NCBI GenBank assembly: GCA_025356715.1
Contig: JANXRU010000074.1
Coordinates: 1 to 16,382, forward strand
Length of the DNA: 16,382 nucleotides
Source: Bacteroidota bacterium
GTDB lineage: Bacteria; Bacteroidota; Bacteroidia; B-17B0; B-17BO
Direction of reading: 5' to 3'
The translations under genes and the position numbers were made by a program. The notes beneath the pieces were generated by a model. That model saw only the letters and a list, made by a program, of their open reading frames with translations. It made no database searches and had not been told where the DNA came from. Below, one piece after another: positions 1 through 7,238 of the stretch (position 1 is the stretch's first letter; each line of letters opens with the position of its first letter).

Positions 1-335
1 TTAACACCTGCTAATCCTAATGCCCCATTAATATTATCAATAAAAAAATTAGAGTATTTGAAATAAAACAACAATCCTAAATTCATTAAAAGAGAAATAA
101 CCAATAATTGCTTTTTACCTTTAGACGTTTTTGCGTCTTGCATTTTATTAACTAAAAAGAAATCTAAAAAGGTAGTTCCTAGTATAACAAAAATAAATTT
201 TGGTCCGCCCCATGCATAAAAAACAATGCTAAATAAAAGAATACAAGCATTTTTAAATTTATTAGGTGTAAGATGATACGCAAATAAAAATATAGGTAAG
301 AAATATATTAAAAAAGTTATGCTGCTAAAGGTCAT
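1..335 (-). CDS. MBOAT family O-acyltransferase (AlgI-like), N-terminal part, cut by window edge
   Basis: Translating the minus strand from the ATG at 335 gives 111 uninterrupted codons running off the left edge, so the C-terminal part is missing. The product is hydrophobic with several membrane segments. It carries the AlgI/DltB-type N-terminal pattern: a short start followed by a membrane helix (FLIYFLPIFLFAYHL), then FYAWGGPKFIFVI and later LLFYFKYSNFF. Family members are polytopic inner-membrane enzymes that move acetyl or other acyl groups onto exported polysaccharides. The start is fixed because an in-frame stop lies upstream at 354-356 and no other ATG intervenes. The gene follows rfbB on the same strand after 74 bp, so it fits a polysaccharide locus and may O-acetylate its polymer. 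The catalytic His lies in the missing part, so activity cannot be judged. Confidence 0.85.
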   Translation of the reverse strand, partial: MTFSSITFLIYFLPIFLFAYHLTPNKFKNACILLFSIVFYAWGGPKFIFVILGTTFLDFFLVNKMQDAKTSKGKKQLLVISLLMNLGLLFYFKYSNFFIDNINGALGLAGV

Positions 336-372
336 GAAATGTTGAATGATAAATTATAGATGTTGGATGATT

Positions 373-396
373 GAAATTTTATTAAATTAAAATTTC
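373..396. repeat. A/T-only hairpin between rfbB and the MBOAT gene
   Basis: A perfect 9-bp inverted repeat (GAAATTTTA / TAAAATTTC) with a 6-nt loop lies just after the rfbB stop. The sequence TAAAATTTCT occurs at 388-397 and again at 402-411, where it overlaps that stop. On the transcribed minus strand no T-run follows the stem, so it is not a standard terminator. It could reduce read-through into the MBOAT gene or be chance in AT-rich DNA. Confidence 0.35.
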
Positions 397-409
397 TCAT
401 TTAAAATTT

Positions 410-1459
410 CTATTGTGTATATTGTTTTTCATAGTAGTTAGCATAAGCTCCGCTGGTTACATTAGATAACCATTCTTCATTTTGCAAATACCAATCAACT
501 GTTTTAGATAAACCCTCTTCAAATTGAAGAGACGGTTTCCAACCTAAATCATTTTGTAATTTTGAAGAATCGATAGCGTAACGTAAATCATGACCTGCTC
601 GATCCGTAACATAAGTAATTAACTTTTGATTGGTCCCTTTTGCTCTTCCTAATTTTTCATCCATCATGTCACACAATAATTTGATGACGTCTATGTTTGT
701 CCACTCGTTATGGCCTCCAATATTGTAAGTACTACCTAATTGAGCATTATGAAAAATCACATCAATGGCACGTGCATGATCTTCTACAAATAACCAATCG
801 CGTATATTTTCTCCTTTACCATAAATTGGTAATGATTTATTTTGTTTGATATTATTAATACAAAGCGGTAATAATTTTTCAGGAAAATGAAATGGCCCAT
901 AATTATTTGAACAATTTGATATAACACAAGGTAAACCATAAGTGTCATGATAAGCTCTTACAAAATGGTCGGAGCTTGCTTTTGACGCAGAGTATGGGCT
1001 ATGTGGGTCGTAAGCTGTTGATTCCGTAAACAAACCAGTATCACCTAATGAACCATAAACCTCATCGGTTGATACATGATAAAATTTAGAAAACAATGCC
1101 TTATTTTTTTTGTAAAGTTCTTTTGCTGCATTTAATAAATTTACAGTACCAATAACGTTTGTATAAACAAATTCCAAAGGATTAGTAATGCTTCTGTCCA
1201 CATGACTTTCTGCAGCTAGATGTATAACGGCATTAAATTCATGTTCAATAAACAATTTATTAATAAACTCCGCGTCTACAATATCACCTTTAATAAAATG
1301 GTAATTTGATTTATTTTCGACATCACGTAAGTTGGCTAAATTACCAGCATAAGTCAATTTATCTAAATTATAAATTGTATAATTTGGGTATTTATTTACA
1401 AACAATCTTACCAAGTGAGAGCCAATAAATCCTGCCCCTCCTGTTACTAATATTTTCAT
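410..1459 (-). CDS. rfbB: dTDP-glucose 4,6-dehydratase
   Basis: This 349-residue extended short-chain dehydrogenase is full length for RfbB/RmlB. It converts dTDP-D-glucose to dTDP-4-keto-6-deoxy-D-glucose in the cytoplasm, the branch point to dTDP-rhamnose and other deoxysugars. Visible features are the NAD-binding GGAGFIG at residues 7-13, HLAAESHVDRS at 80-90, the catalytic STDEVYG at 130-136 (Thr131-Asp132-Glu133), the YSASK active site at 156-160, and the family motif RDWLFVEDH at 220-228. The start MKILVTGG puts the first beta strand at the N-terminus as usual. It lies 76 bp downstream of the sugar-phosphate transferase gene on the same strand. The rfbA, rfbC and rfbD partners are not in the window, so the final sugar cannot be named. 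Confidence 0.96.
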   Translation of the reverse strand: MKILVTGGAGFIGSHLVRLFVNKYPNYTIYNLDKLTYAGNLANLRDVENKSNYHFIKGDIVDAEFINKLFIEHEFNAVIHLAAESHVDRSITNPLEFVYTNVIGTVNLLNAAKELYKKNKALFSKFYHVSTDEVYGSLGDTGLFTESTAYDPHSPYSASKASSDHFVRAYHDTYGLPCVISNCSNNYGPFHFPEKLLPLCINNIKQNKSLPIYGKGENIRDWLFVEDHARAIDVIFHNAQLGSTYNIGGHNEWTNIDVIKLLCDMMDEKLGRAKGTNQKLITYVTDRAGHDLRYAIDSSKLQNDLGWKPSLQFEEGLSKTVDWYLQNEEWLSNVTSGAYANYYEKQYTQ

Positions 1460-1535
1460 TATTTTTAGTTTACGAATTTGTTACGAATATACGAATTGAA
1501 TTTATTTTTCCGCATGTCAACTGAATTTAATCGCC

Positions 1536-2957
1536 TTACTTTCCTCGACCTTGAATTACAGTTAAAACGGTATGAACCAATATTTTAAAATCAATCATTA
1601 AGCTCATATTTTCAATATATAATAAGTCAAAACGAATACGCTCCACCATTTGTTCTATATTTTCAGCATAGCCATATTTAACTTGCCCATATCCAGTAAT
1701 TCCTGGACGTACCCTGTGTAAATGCACATAATGGGGGGCATGAACCACTATTTTATCAATAAAAAATTTTCGTTCTGGACGGGGACCAACTAAACTCATA
1801 TCTCCAATAATTACATTGTAAAATTGAGGGATTTCATCTAAACGCGATTTTCTTAAAAAACGTCCAATTTTTGTAATTCGAGGATCATTAGAACTTGATA
1901 AAGACGGGCCGAGTTTTTCAGCATCCGTATACATGGTTCTATATTTTATGATTTTAAAGGATTTACCACTTTTACCAATTCTATCTTGTAAAAAAAATAT
2001 TGGGCCTGTAGAGTCTAATTTAACAAGCACCATTAATATGAGATATACCCAGCTAAAACAAACTAACACAAATATTGAGGCTGTTACGTCTACAAACCGC
2101 TTTACTGCCTGCTGCCAATCAGGCATTACTTGCTTATTTAATTCAATTAAGGCTGTTCCAGAAATGGAATTCATTTTTACTTGACCCGATAAAATATCAT
2201 ACATATCTGGAATAATTTTAATATTAACGCCAATATCATTCAACTCATTAATAATTTTTTCAAGATATGTATGTTCCCAAGACTCAATTGCAATAATGAT
2301 TTCCTCGACATTATTTTTTTGTACAATTTCTTTTAAATCTTTGTATTCGCCTAAGTGTGCCAGTTTTGTTTTTAATTGTTCAGAAAATCCATTTTTTTCA
2401 TCTAAATGTATAAATCCTATAAATTTGTTCCCTGCAGATTTTTTACTTTTTGTAATTTCCTCGAAAATTTTAAAGGCACGTTGATTAGACCCAATAATGA
2501 CTGTATTAAAACCAATACTTCCTTTATTTATTTTATAATTGGTAATGGATGAAAGTATAAAACGAAACAACGCTGTAATAAAAAAATGTAAAGAGAATAA
2601 TACAACATAAACTTTGTAATATGCTTTATAGCTAGAAACAAAATCATCTAATAAAATAAAAAAGAAAATTAAAGTAACGCCTATAATAGAGGTTGCTAAG
2701 GTTTGACCAAACTCATTAATTCTTGACTTACGATAAATATTTTTGTAAAAACCGGTTAAGTAATAGGCCAATAACCAAATAAGGGGTAATAACAATATTC
2801 CTAAAATGTATTGAGTATCAAAAACAACTTCAGGAGAAACGCCAAATTTATCTGGTTCAATAAAAAACTTACGGTATAAATAAAATAAACTCCAAGCCAA
2901 ACATGCTGCAGAATAATCTGCTACAATATACTTTAGCCTTTGAAGAGTTTTATTCAT
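1536..2957 (-). CDS. Undecaprenyl-phosphate sugar-1-phosphate transferase (exopolysaccharide priming, WcaJ/WbaP type)
   Basis: The 473-residue product is an inner-membrane polyprenyl glycosylphosphotransferase that loads the first sugar-1-phosphate onto undecaprenyl phosphate and so starts a polysaccharide repeat unit. The N-terminal part (about 1-140) has four to five hydrophobic segments. A soluble Rossmann-like domain follows (NTVIIGSNQR at 151-160). The C-terminal bacterial sugar-transferase domain begins at KRFVD (286-290), with a membrane-dipping helix around 291-312, KYRTM at 338-342, the catalytic LDEIPQ at 373-378 (Asp374-Glu375), GPRPE at 391-395 and RPGITGYGQV at 417-426. The length matches full WcaJ-type enzymes rather than the short PglC form. 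Its start codon lies 2 nt after the stop of the upstream lipoprotein gene, so the two are almost certainly cotranscribed. The sugar (glucose or galactose) cannot be read from the sequence. Confidence 0.93.
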   Translation of the reverse strand: MNKTLQRLKYIVADYSAACLAWSLFYLYRKFFIEPDKFGVSPEVVFDTQYILGILLLPLIWLLAYYLTGFYKNIYRKSRINEFGQTLATSIIGVTLIFFFILLDDFVSSYKAYYKVYVVLFSLHFFITALFRFILSSITNYKINKGSIGFNTVIIGSNQRAFKIFEEITKSKKSAGNKFIGFIHLDEKNGFSEQLKTKLAHLGEYKDLKEIVQKNNVEEIIIAIESWEHTYLEKIINELNDIGVNIKIIPDMYDILSGQVKMNSISGTALIELNKQVMPDWQQAVKRFVDVTASIFVLVCFSWVYLILMVLVKLDSTGPIFFLQDRIGKSGKSFKIIKYRTMYTDAEKLGPSLSSSNDPRITKIGRFLRKSRLDEIPQFYNVIIGDMSLVGPRPERKFFIDKIVVHAPHYVHLHRVRPGITGYGQVKYGYAENIEQMVERIRFDLLYIENMSLMIDFKILVHTVLTVIQGRGK

Positions 2958-2959
2958 TT

Positions 2960-3826
2960 TTATTCAGTTACAACCTTAATATTATCAATGTAAATTTGAG
3001 GATTTGCAATATCCTGTTGTTTAGTGGCTGCTATATATAGATTATAGTAATTATATGTAGGTTGAGTATTTACAGCAGTCGTTAATTCAACATAAATTTT
3101 ATTCCACTCATCAGATGCTCTTAAGGTTATGGCTGATCTTTCTTGCCCTCCACCTATTAAACCAACCGTAATTTCTTGATTACATTTATAATTCATTTCC
3201 ATATATATTCTGTATCCTGAAGATCCACTTAATGGAAAATAATAATTACTGGTTGAAATTATTTTAGATGTCGGTTTCGCATCGCTCATACCCATAAATA
3301 AAGACTTTCCATTTCCACCAAAAACCACAGCAGGATTAGATGTGATTACAAAAGAAGAATCTCCTGGATTAGTTTCAGGTATAAATTGGCAACCGAACCC
3401 TTCAAATTCTTCATGAAACAGAAATTTAGCATAACTGATATACTCAAAAACTGGGGTCATTGAATAAGTTACTCCTGGATCTAATAATTGATTAAATGTT
3501 ATTGGTTTAAACATCACGTACGGTTGTCTTGTAGAACCTATTCCATTATTTCTAATGCCTGCAAATAATTTGATATCCGCACTACCTGATGCTACAATTG
3601 GCATAACCGTATTTATTGGGAAACAACCTTGAAAATTATCATTTACATAAAGCCAAACATCTGTAATTTTATGACTATTAGTTCCCATAGAAGAAGAAGG
3701 TACACTTAATACAGGAGTATTTACAACAAGATAGGATGCGGTTGGTGATTTTAAGCTCTCTTTACTGCAAGAAAAAAACAGGAAAAATCCAAGAAAAAGC
3801 CCAATAGATAGTACAGTTTTTATCAT
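2960..3826 (-). CDS. Putative surface lipoprotein with a C-terminal jelly-roll-like domain
   Basis: This 288-residue protein starts with a lipoprotein signal peptide: Lys3, a hydrophobic core, and a lipobox FFSC with the lipidated Cys at residue 20. The residues after it (SKES) contain charges, loosely resembling the lipoprotein export signal that sends Bacteroidetes lipoproteins to the cell surface. Residues about 55-130 (VWLYVNDNFQGCFP, then KLFAGIRNNGI and LDPGVTYSMTPVFEY) form a beta-rich domain resembling DUF4397-like lipoproteins. Residues about 135-288 end in IYIDNIKVV, common in carbohydrate-binding-like beta sandwiches. The gene sits between a Gfo/Idh oxidoreductase and the priming glycosyltransferase, 2 nt ahead of the latter. 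That suggests a cell-surface role linked to the polysaccharide, such as binding or anchoring it, but no enzymatic motif is visible. The lipoprotein call is firm; the function is inferred. Confidence 0.8.
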   Translation of the reverse strand: MIKTVLSIGLFLGFFLFFSCSKESLKSPTASYLVVNTPVLSVPSSSMGTNSHKITDVWLYVNDNFQGCFPINTVMPIVASGSADIKLFAGIRNNGIGSTRQPYVMFKPITFNQLLDPGVTYSMTPVFEYISYAKFLFHEEFEGFGCQFIPETNPGDSSFVITSNPAVVFGGNGKSLFMGMSDAKPTSKIISTSNYYFPLSGSSGYRIYMEMNYKCNQEITVGLIGGGQERSAITLRASDEWNKIYVELTTAVNTQPTYNYYNLYIAATKQQDIANPQIYIDNIKVVTE

Positions 3827-3904
3827 AATTAACGTAAAACGTAAAGATAAGCTATGTTATTGTATTGACATAGTAAAAAAAACAAAAAACGCTTGGCTTT
3901 TAAG

Positions 3905-4879
3905 TTAATTTGAATTGGTTTTTATTTGATTTTCAATCTCTTGAGCAATAAATAAGGCCGATTCGGCATCTATTAATGACACTACAATTGGAACTTTATT
4001 GGTAATGCTTTCATAAAAGCAATCTAACTCCGATTTTAAGGCATTTATTGGTAAAATAATGGGTTCTGTTTTTGTAATTTGATATTTTTGTTTTCCGAAA
4101 CCTGTATCAATTAAAACACCTTTGTGCTGATTCTTTTCAGTTAAAGATTCTATATTATTGATAGTTGTTGTTTTATTTAATAAATCTATTAAAATGTAGC
4201 GGTTCTTTTGAAATATATCTATTTTCCTAACATTACTGAGTGCTACTCGGTTAGACGTTAAATTTGCGACACAGCCATTTTCAAATTCGAGGCGTGCATT
4301 TACTTTATCCGCAGTATTACTCACAATTGCTGAACCAGTGGCAAAAATATTCTTAATCTTACTTTTAACAGAACTCATTAATAAGTCAATATCATGGATC
4401 ATTAAATCAAGTACAACTGAAACATCTGTTCCCCTCACATTATAACAAGCTAAACGGTGAATTTCAAAGTTTAAAGGGTTATTAATAAAAGGTTGTGCAG
4501 CTATAAAAGCAGGGTTAAATCGTTCAACATGTCCTACTTGCACTATAACACCAGCTTCTCTCACTAAATTAATTAATTTTTTAACATCATCTAAATCATC
4601 CGTAGCAGGTTTTTCTATAAATACATGTTTACCTTGTTTGATTGCTAAGGATGCTAATTCAAAATGAGATGGTGTAGGAGTTACAATACAAACGGCATCA
4701 CAGTCATTTAATAAATCAGCGTATGTTTCTGCAGATTTCAACTGATATTGAGCGCTTAATTGACGTGTCAAATTTGCATCAATATCAAAAACACTAGTTA
4801 TTTTAAAGAAAGAACTTTCGCTCAGCAATTTTAAATGAATTTTCCCTAAATGACCTAATCCTACAATTCCTATATTCAT
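3905..4879 (-). CDS. Gfo/Idh/MocA family NAD(P)-dependent oxidoreductase
   Basis: The 324-residue product is a cytoplasmic sugar-type dehydrogenase. It has an N-terminal Rossmann fold with the dinucleotide-binding GLGHLG at residues 7-12, the family signature EKP at 89-91, VGHVERFNPAF at 115-125, and the active-site-like stretch DLMIHDIDLL at 158-167, whose His162 matches the usual catalytic histidine. Many relatives act on nucleotide sugars (for example UDP-HexNAc or UDP-hexuronate 3-dehydrogenases) in surface-glycan pathways. Leading into lipoprotein, priming transferase and rfbB genes on the same strand, it probably does the same, but the substrate is not readable. A match to the Bacteroidetes -7 box lies 23 nt before its start. 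It diverges from pcm. Confidence 0.88.
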   Translation of the reverse strand: MNIGIVGLGHLGKIHLKLLSESSFFKITSVFDIDANLTRQLSAQYQLKSAETYADLLNDCDAVCIVTPTPSHFELASLAIKQGKHVFIEKPATDDLDDVKKLINLVREAGVIVQVGHVERFNPAFIAAQPFINNPLNFEIHRLACYNVRGTDVSVVLDLMIHDIDLLMSSVKSKIKNIFATGSAIVSNTADKVNARLEFENGCVANLTSNRVALSNVRKIDIFQKNRYILIDLLNKTTTINNIESLTEKNQHKGVLIDTGFGKQKYQITKTEPIILPINALKSELDCFYESITNKVPIVVSLIDAESALFIAQEIENQIKTNSN

Positions 4880-4901
4880 TCTAAATCTTAGTTTCTGAAC
4901 G

Positions 4902-4909
4902 CAAATATA
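4902..4909 (-). promoter_or_regulatory. Bacteroidetes-type -7 box upstream of the oxidoreductase gene
   Basis: On the minus strand this octamer reads TATATTTG, an exact match to the Bacteroidetes TAnnTTTG element. It lies 22 nt from the oxidoreductase ATG at 4879, giving a short leader of about 15-18 nt. No clear -33 TTG is found at the usual 19-21 nt spacing, so the assignment rests on the box and its position in a 107-bp divergent gap. Confidence 0.5.
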
Positions 4910-4986
4910 ATTCTATTAAAAGCCGTTTGTTAGAAATACTTTTAAAATATTAATAGTCGATTGTTTATTATTTATAAATTTAAAAC

Positions 4987-5664
4987 ATGTTACTAAAAAC
5001 AAATAAAGAAGATGAATATCTATATCAAGGTAAGCGCAAACGCTTGGTAGAGCAGCTTAAAGAAAAAGGAATCGTTAGCAAAGAGGTTTTAAATGCTATT
5101 TTAAAAATACCTCGCCACTTGTTTTTTGATCAAAGCACTGAGCGCCCAGCCCTACTCGATCATGCTTATTCAGATAAAGCACTTAAAATTGGGGCAGGTC
5201 AAACGATTTCACATCCCTTTACTGTTGCTTTCCAAACTGAAAAACTCAATATAGCTAAAGGAGATAAAATCTTAGAAATTGGAACAGGTTGTGGTTATCA
5301 AACAGCTGTTTTACTGGAAATGGGAGCTAAAGTATATTCCATAGAACGTCAAAAAGAGCTTTTCGATAAAACCAAATTATTTTTACCTGCCCTTGGTTAT
5401 AAAGGGGCAAAACTAGTTTATGGAGACGGCTATAAAGGATTACCTCAATTTGCACCATTTGATAAAATCATAGTAACAGCTGCTGCGCCATATATTCCTG
5501 ATGACCTATTAACTCAGTTAACGATAGGAGGCATTCTTATAATACCTTTAGGTGAAGGAGAAGAGCAAGTGATGAATATGATAATTAAAAAATCTGCCAC
5601 AGAGTTTGAAAAACAAGCCTTTGGCAAGTTTAAATTTGTGCCAATGCTACAAAACAAGAACTAA
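4987..5664 (+). CDS. pcm: Protein-L-isoaspartate O-methyltransferase
   Basis: The 225-residue enzyme uses S-adenosylmethionine to methylate L-isoaspartyl residues in damaged proteins, starting their repair in the cytoplasm. It carries the Pcm hallmarks: the substrate-side loop GQTISHP at 71-77, SAM-binding motif I LEIGTGCGYQ at 96-105, the acidic end of the next strand in VYSIER at 116-121, GDGYKGLP at 146-153, and the core strand KIIVTAAAP at 160-168. Length is normal for bacterial Pcm. The ATG at 4987 is preceded by an A/T-rich leader with no Shine-Dalgarno, as is usual in this phylum. It diverges from the oxidoreductase and stands alone; the next plus-strand gene has its own promoter. Confidence 0.94.
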   Translation: MLLKTNKEDEYLYQGKRKRLVEQLKEKGIVSKEVLNAILKIPRHLFFDQSTERPALLDHAYSDKALKIGAGQTISHPFTVAFQTEKLNIAKGDKILEIGTGCGYQTAVLLEMGAKVYSIERQKELFDKTKLFLPALGYKGAKLVYGDGYKGLPQFAPFDKIIVTAAAPYIPDDLLTQLTIGGILIIPLGEGEEQVMNMIIKKSATEFEKQAFGKFKFVPMLQNKN

Positions 5665-5721
5665 TTAACTCCATATGGCTTGTCGCTATTAACAAGTATC
5701 TGTTTATAATTGAAATTTCAT

Positions 5722-5755
5722 TTTGCAACACAACTACAGAAAAGTTACAAATTTG
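5722..5755 (+). promoter_or_regulatory. Probable promoter of the outer-membrane barrel gene
   Basis: TTTG at 5722-5725 (-33 like) is followed after 22 nt by CAAATTTG at 5748-5755, one mismatch from TAnnTTTG. The predicted transcription start is near 5760, leaving a leader of about 20 nt made almost only of A and C (repeated ACAAA units, 5760-5780). Such A-rich leaders favour strong translation in Bacteroidetes. The spacing is slightly longer than the usual 19-21 nt. Confidence 0.5.
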
Positions 5756-5758
5756 TAA
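5745..5758. promoter_or_regulatory. 14-bp perfect palindrome overlapping the -7 box (possible operator)
   Basis: TTACAAATTTGTAA is its own reverse complement and covers the proposed -7 element of the barrel gene. A dimeric regulator bound here would block the promoter. AT-rich palindromes also arise by chance, so the operator role is an inference. Confidence 0.35.
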
Positions 5759-5780
5759 TAACAAACAAAAACAAACAAAT

Positions 5781-6731
5781 ATGAAAAAATCAATCGCTCT
5801 AGTAGCAATGGCTTTCGGTGTAACATCGGCTTTTGCACAAGATTTAACATCAAAAAAAGGAGAACCAGTTTTACCTGAAGCTGGGGATTATGCAATCTCT
5901 GTAGATGCTACTCCGTTTTTGAATTATGTAGGTAATTTCTTTGGAAAAACTAACAACAATGCTGCTCCAAGCTGGAATTATTTTACTGCAAACCAAACAA
6001 TAGTTGGTAAATACTTTAAAGATGCTAAAACTGCATACCGTGTTGGTATTCGTTTAGGATTTGGAGGACCATCTGTTACTAATAAAGTAGCTAACTTATC
6101 AGATGTTGCAGTTCATGCTTTCCCTGATGGCCCTACACAAGTTGAAAACAAATGGAAGCAATCTAACACTAATATTGGTATTACTGTAGGTTATGAAAAA
6201 CGTAAAGGCAAAACTCGTTTACAAGGATTTTATGGTGCTGATTTAGCTTTAAATTTTACAGCTCAAAAAAACTCGTTTACTTATGGTAATGCTTTAGTTG
6301 CCACTTCATCTTCTACAGCTGCTCCAGTTGTTGGCGTTACTGCTGCTGATGATTTTGGTGCTGTTGCTGGTAACGTAAGTGCGACTACAGGTATTACTAA
6401 TATCGTTGGTTCAGCTCGTGCTACTTCTATGAAATCAGGAGTTGGAGTTCAATTTGGTGTTCGCGCATTTATTGGTGCTGAATACTTTATTTTACCTAAA
6501 ATTTCTTTAGGTGGAGAATTTGGATGGGGACTTGGTTTAAATATTGGAGGAAGAGCTACTAACGTTTGGGAATCTAACGGTACAAATGGAGCTGCTCCAA
6601 ACTCTACTGCTACTACTACAATTGAAGCTGGTAAAACAACTACATTTATGATTGACACAGATAAAAACACTAATGTTGGTGGTTCTATCTTTGGAGCATC
6701 TGGAAATTTACGTTTAGCGTTCCATTTCTAG
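5781..6731 (+). CDS. Outer-membrane beta-barrel protein (porin-like)
   Basis: The 316-residue product has a clear Sec signal peptide (KK at 2-3, hydrophobic core, AFA-Q cleavage near residue 19/20). The mature part alternates short hydrophobic strands with Gly, Thr, Ala and Asn rich loops. It opens with PVLPEAGDYAISVDATPFLNY (in two parts, about 29-49), typical of a Bacteroidetes barrel family, and ends in LRLAFHF, whose terminal Phe is the usual signal for outer-membrane barrel insertion. Mid-protein repeats of Thr and Ala (about 175-215 and 265-290) are probably surface loops. No TonB box or plug is present, so passive diffusion or a structural role is likelier than active uptake. Its own promoter, A-rich leader and strong terminator suggest a monocistronic, abundant protein. 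The cargo is unknown. Confidence 0.82.
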   Translation: MKKSIALVAMAFGVTSAFAQDLTSKKGEPVLPEAGDYAISVDATPFLNYVGNFFGKTNNNAAPSWNYFTANQTIVGKYFKDAKTAYRVGIRLGFGGPSVTNKVANLSDVAVHAFPDGPTQVENKWKQSNTNIGITVGYEKRKGKTRLQGFYGADLALNFTAQKNSFTYGNALVATSSSTAAPVVGVTAADDFGAVAGNVSATTGITNIVGSARATSMKSGVGVQFGVRAFIGAEYFILPKISLGGEFGWGLGLNIGGRATNVWESNGTNGAAPNSTATTTIEAGKTTTFMIDTDKNTNVGGSIFGASGNLRLAFHF

Positions 6732-6749
6732 TTCTAATCAGTTAATACG

Positions 6750-6782
6750 AAAACCCTTACCACTTTGGTAAGGGTTTTTTTT
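6750..6782 (+). terminator. Strong intrinsic terminator of the barrel gene
   Basis: A 12-bp perfect stem (AAAACCCTTACC paired with GGTAAGGGTTTT), a 5-nt loop ACTTT and a run of eight T ending at 6782 lie 18 nt after the barrel stop codon. It is the best terminator in the window. Confidence 0.93.
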
Positions 6783-6827
6783 ATGACTTACATTTTATAT
6801 TCACTTATTATCATTTATCTTTATTGT

Positions 6828-7238
6828 ATGAAGTACACTTTATTAATAACCTTATTAACGTTATCATTATTAATAAATGCTCAAGAAGTTATAAAAATAA
6901 AAAGAGAAGATAACCGTTTCTTATTCCATCAAATTGAAAAAAAGAGTGACACTATTAGTGCAACTAACTACAATCAATTTTTCATTAAATTACCAGATAG
7001 TTTACGAAATGTCCTTCAAATAAATATTGAAAACGGCTTATTTAAATCTACTAATAAGAATTCTAATAACTATCAACTTGTTTTTGTAAGAGGCATAAAA
7101 TATTCACATAACAAACCAGACTCTATTTTTAATACCCTACTAGAAGGGAGCTGTGTTCCATCACAAAAAATCAAGATTACTATTTATAATACCTTATCTC
7201 AAAAAACACTGCTAACAAATACTTTAATCGTAAAATAA
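6828..7238 (+). CDS. Small secreted protein of unknown function
   Basis: From the ATG at 6828 the frame encodes 136 residues that begin with a typical signal peptide: Lys2, a Leu/Ile-rich core, and cleavage near INA-Q (residues 18/19). The frame is open further upstream, but a longer start would lie in or against the terminator at 6750-6782 and would put about 15 extra hydrophobic residues before the signal peptide, so the internal ATG is preferred. The mature part of about 117 residues is polar, with no cysteine pair, heme site or recognised domain apart from a single Cys in EGSCVPS. It is predicted to be beta-rich and periplasmic or secreted. I do not recognise the family. Its stop abuts the stop of the convergent permease with no spacer, and no clear promoter was seen. 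Confidence 0.65.
   Translation: MKYTLLITLLTLSLLINAQEVIKIKREDNRFLFHQIEKKSDTISATNYNQFFIKLPDSLRNVLQINIENGLFKSTNKNSNNYQLVFVRGIKYSHNKPDSIFNTLLEGSCVPSQKIKITIYNTLSQKTLLTNTLIVK

Noticed and set aside
339..371. Near-identical 12-mers ATGTTGAATGAT and ATGTTGGATGAT
   Set aside because: Two copies with one mismatch in an AT-rich gap, without further units, are not enough to call a repeat element.
1933..2184. Open plus-strand frame inside the sugar transferase gene
   Set aside because: It is antisense to a strongly conserved catalytic domain and its product has no recognisable features.
3852..3873. Inverted repeat CTATGT / ACATAG with a 10-nt loop before the lipoprotein gene
   Set aside because: Only 6 bp; the neighbouring homopolymer is on the wrong side for a terminator on either strand, and such short AT repeats are expected by chance.
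5679..5696. CTTGT / ACAAG hairpin after pcm
   Set aside because: A 5-bp stem with no T-run is too weak to call a terminator.
6765..6827. Longer start for the small secreted protein
   Set aside because: It would begin with TTG inside the terminator stem and add residues ahead of a good signal peptide.
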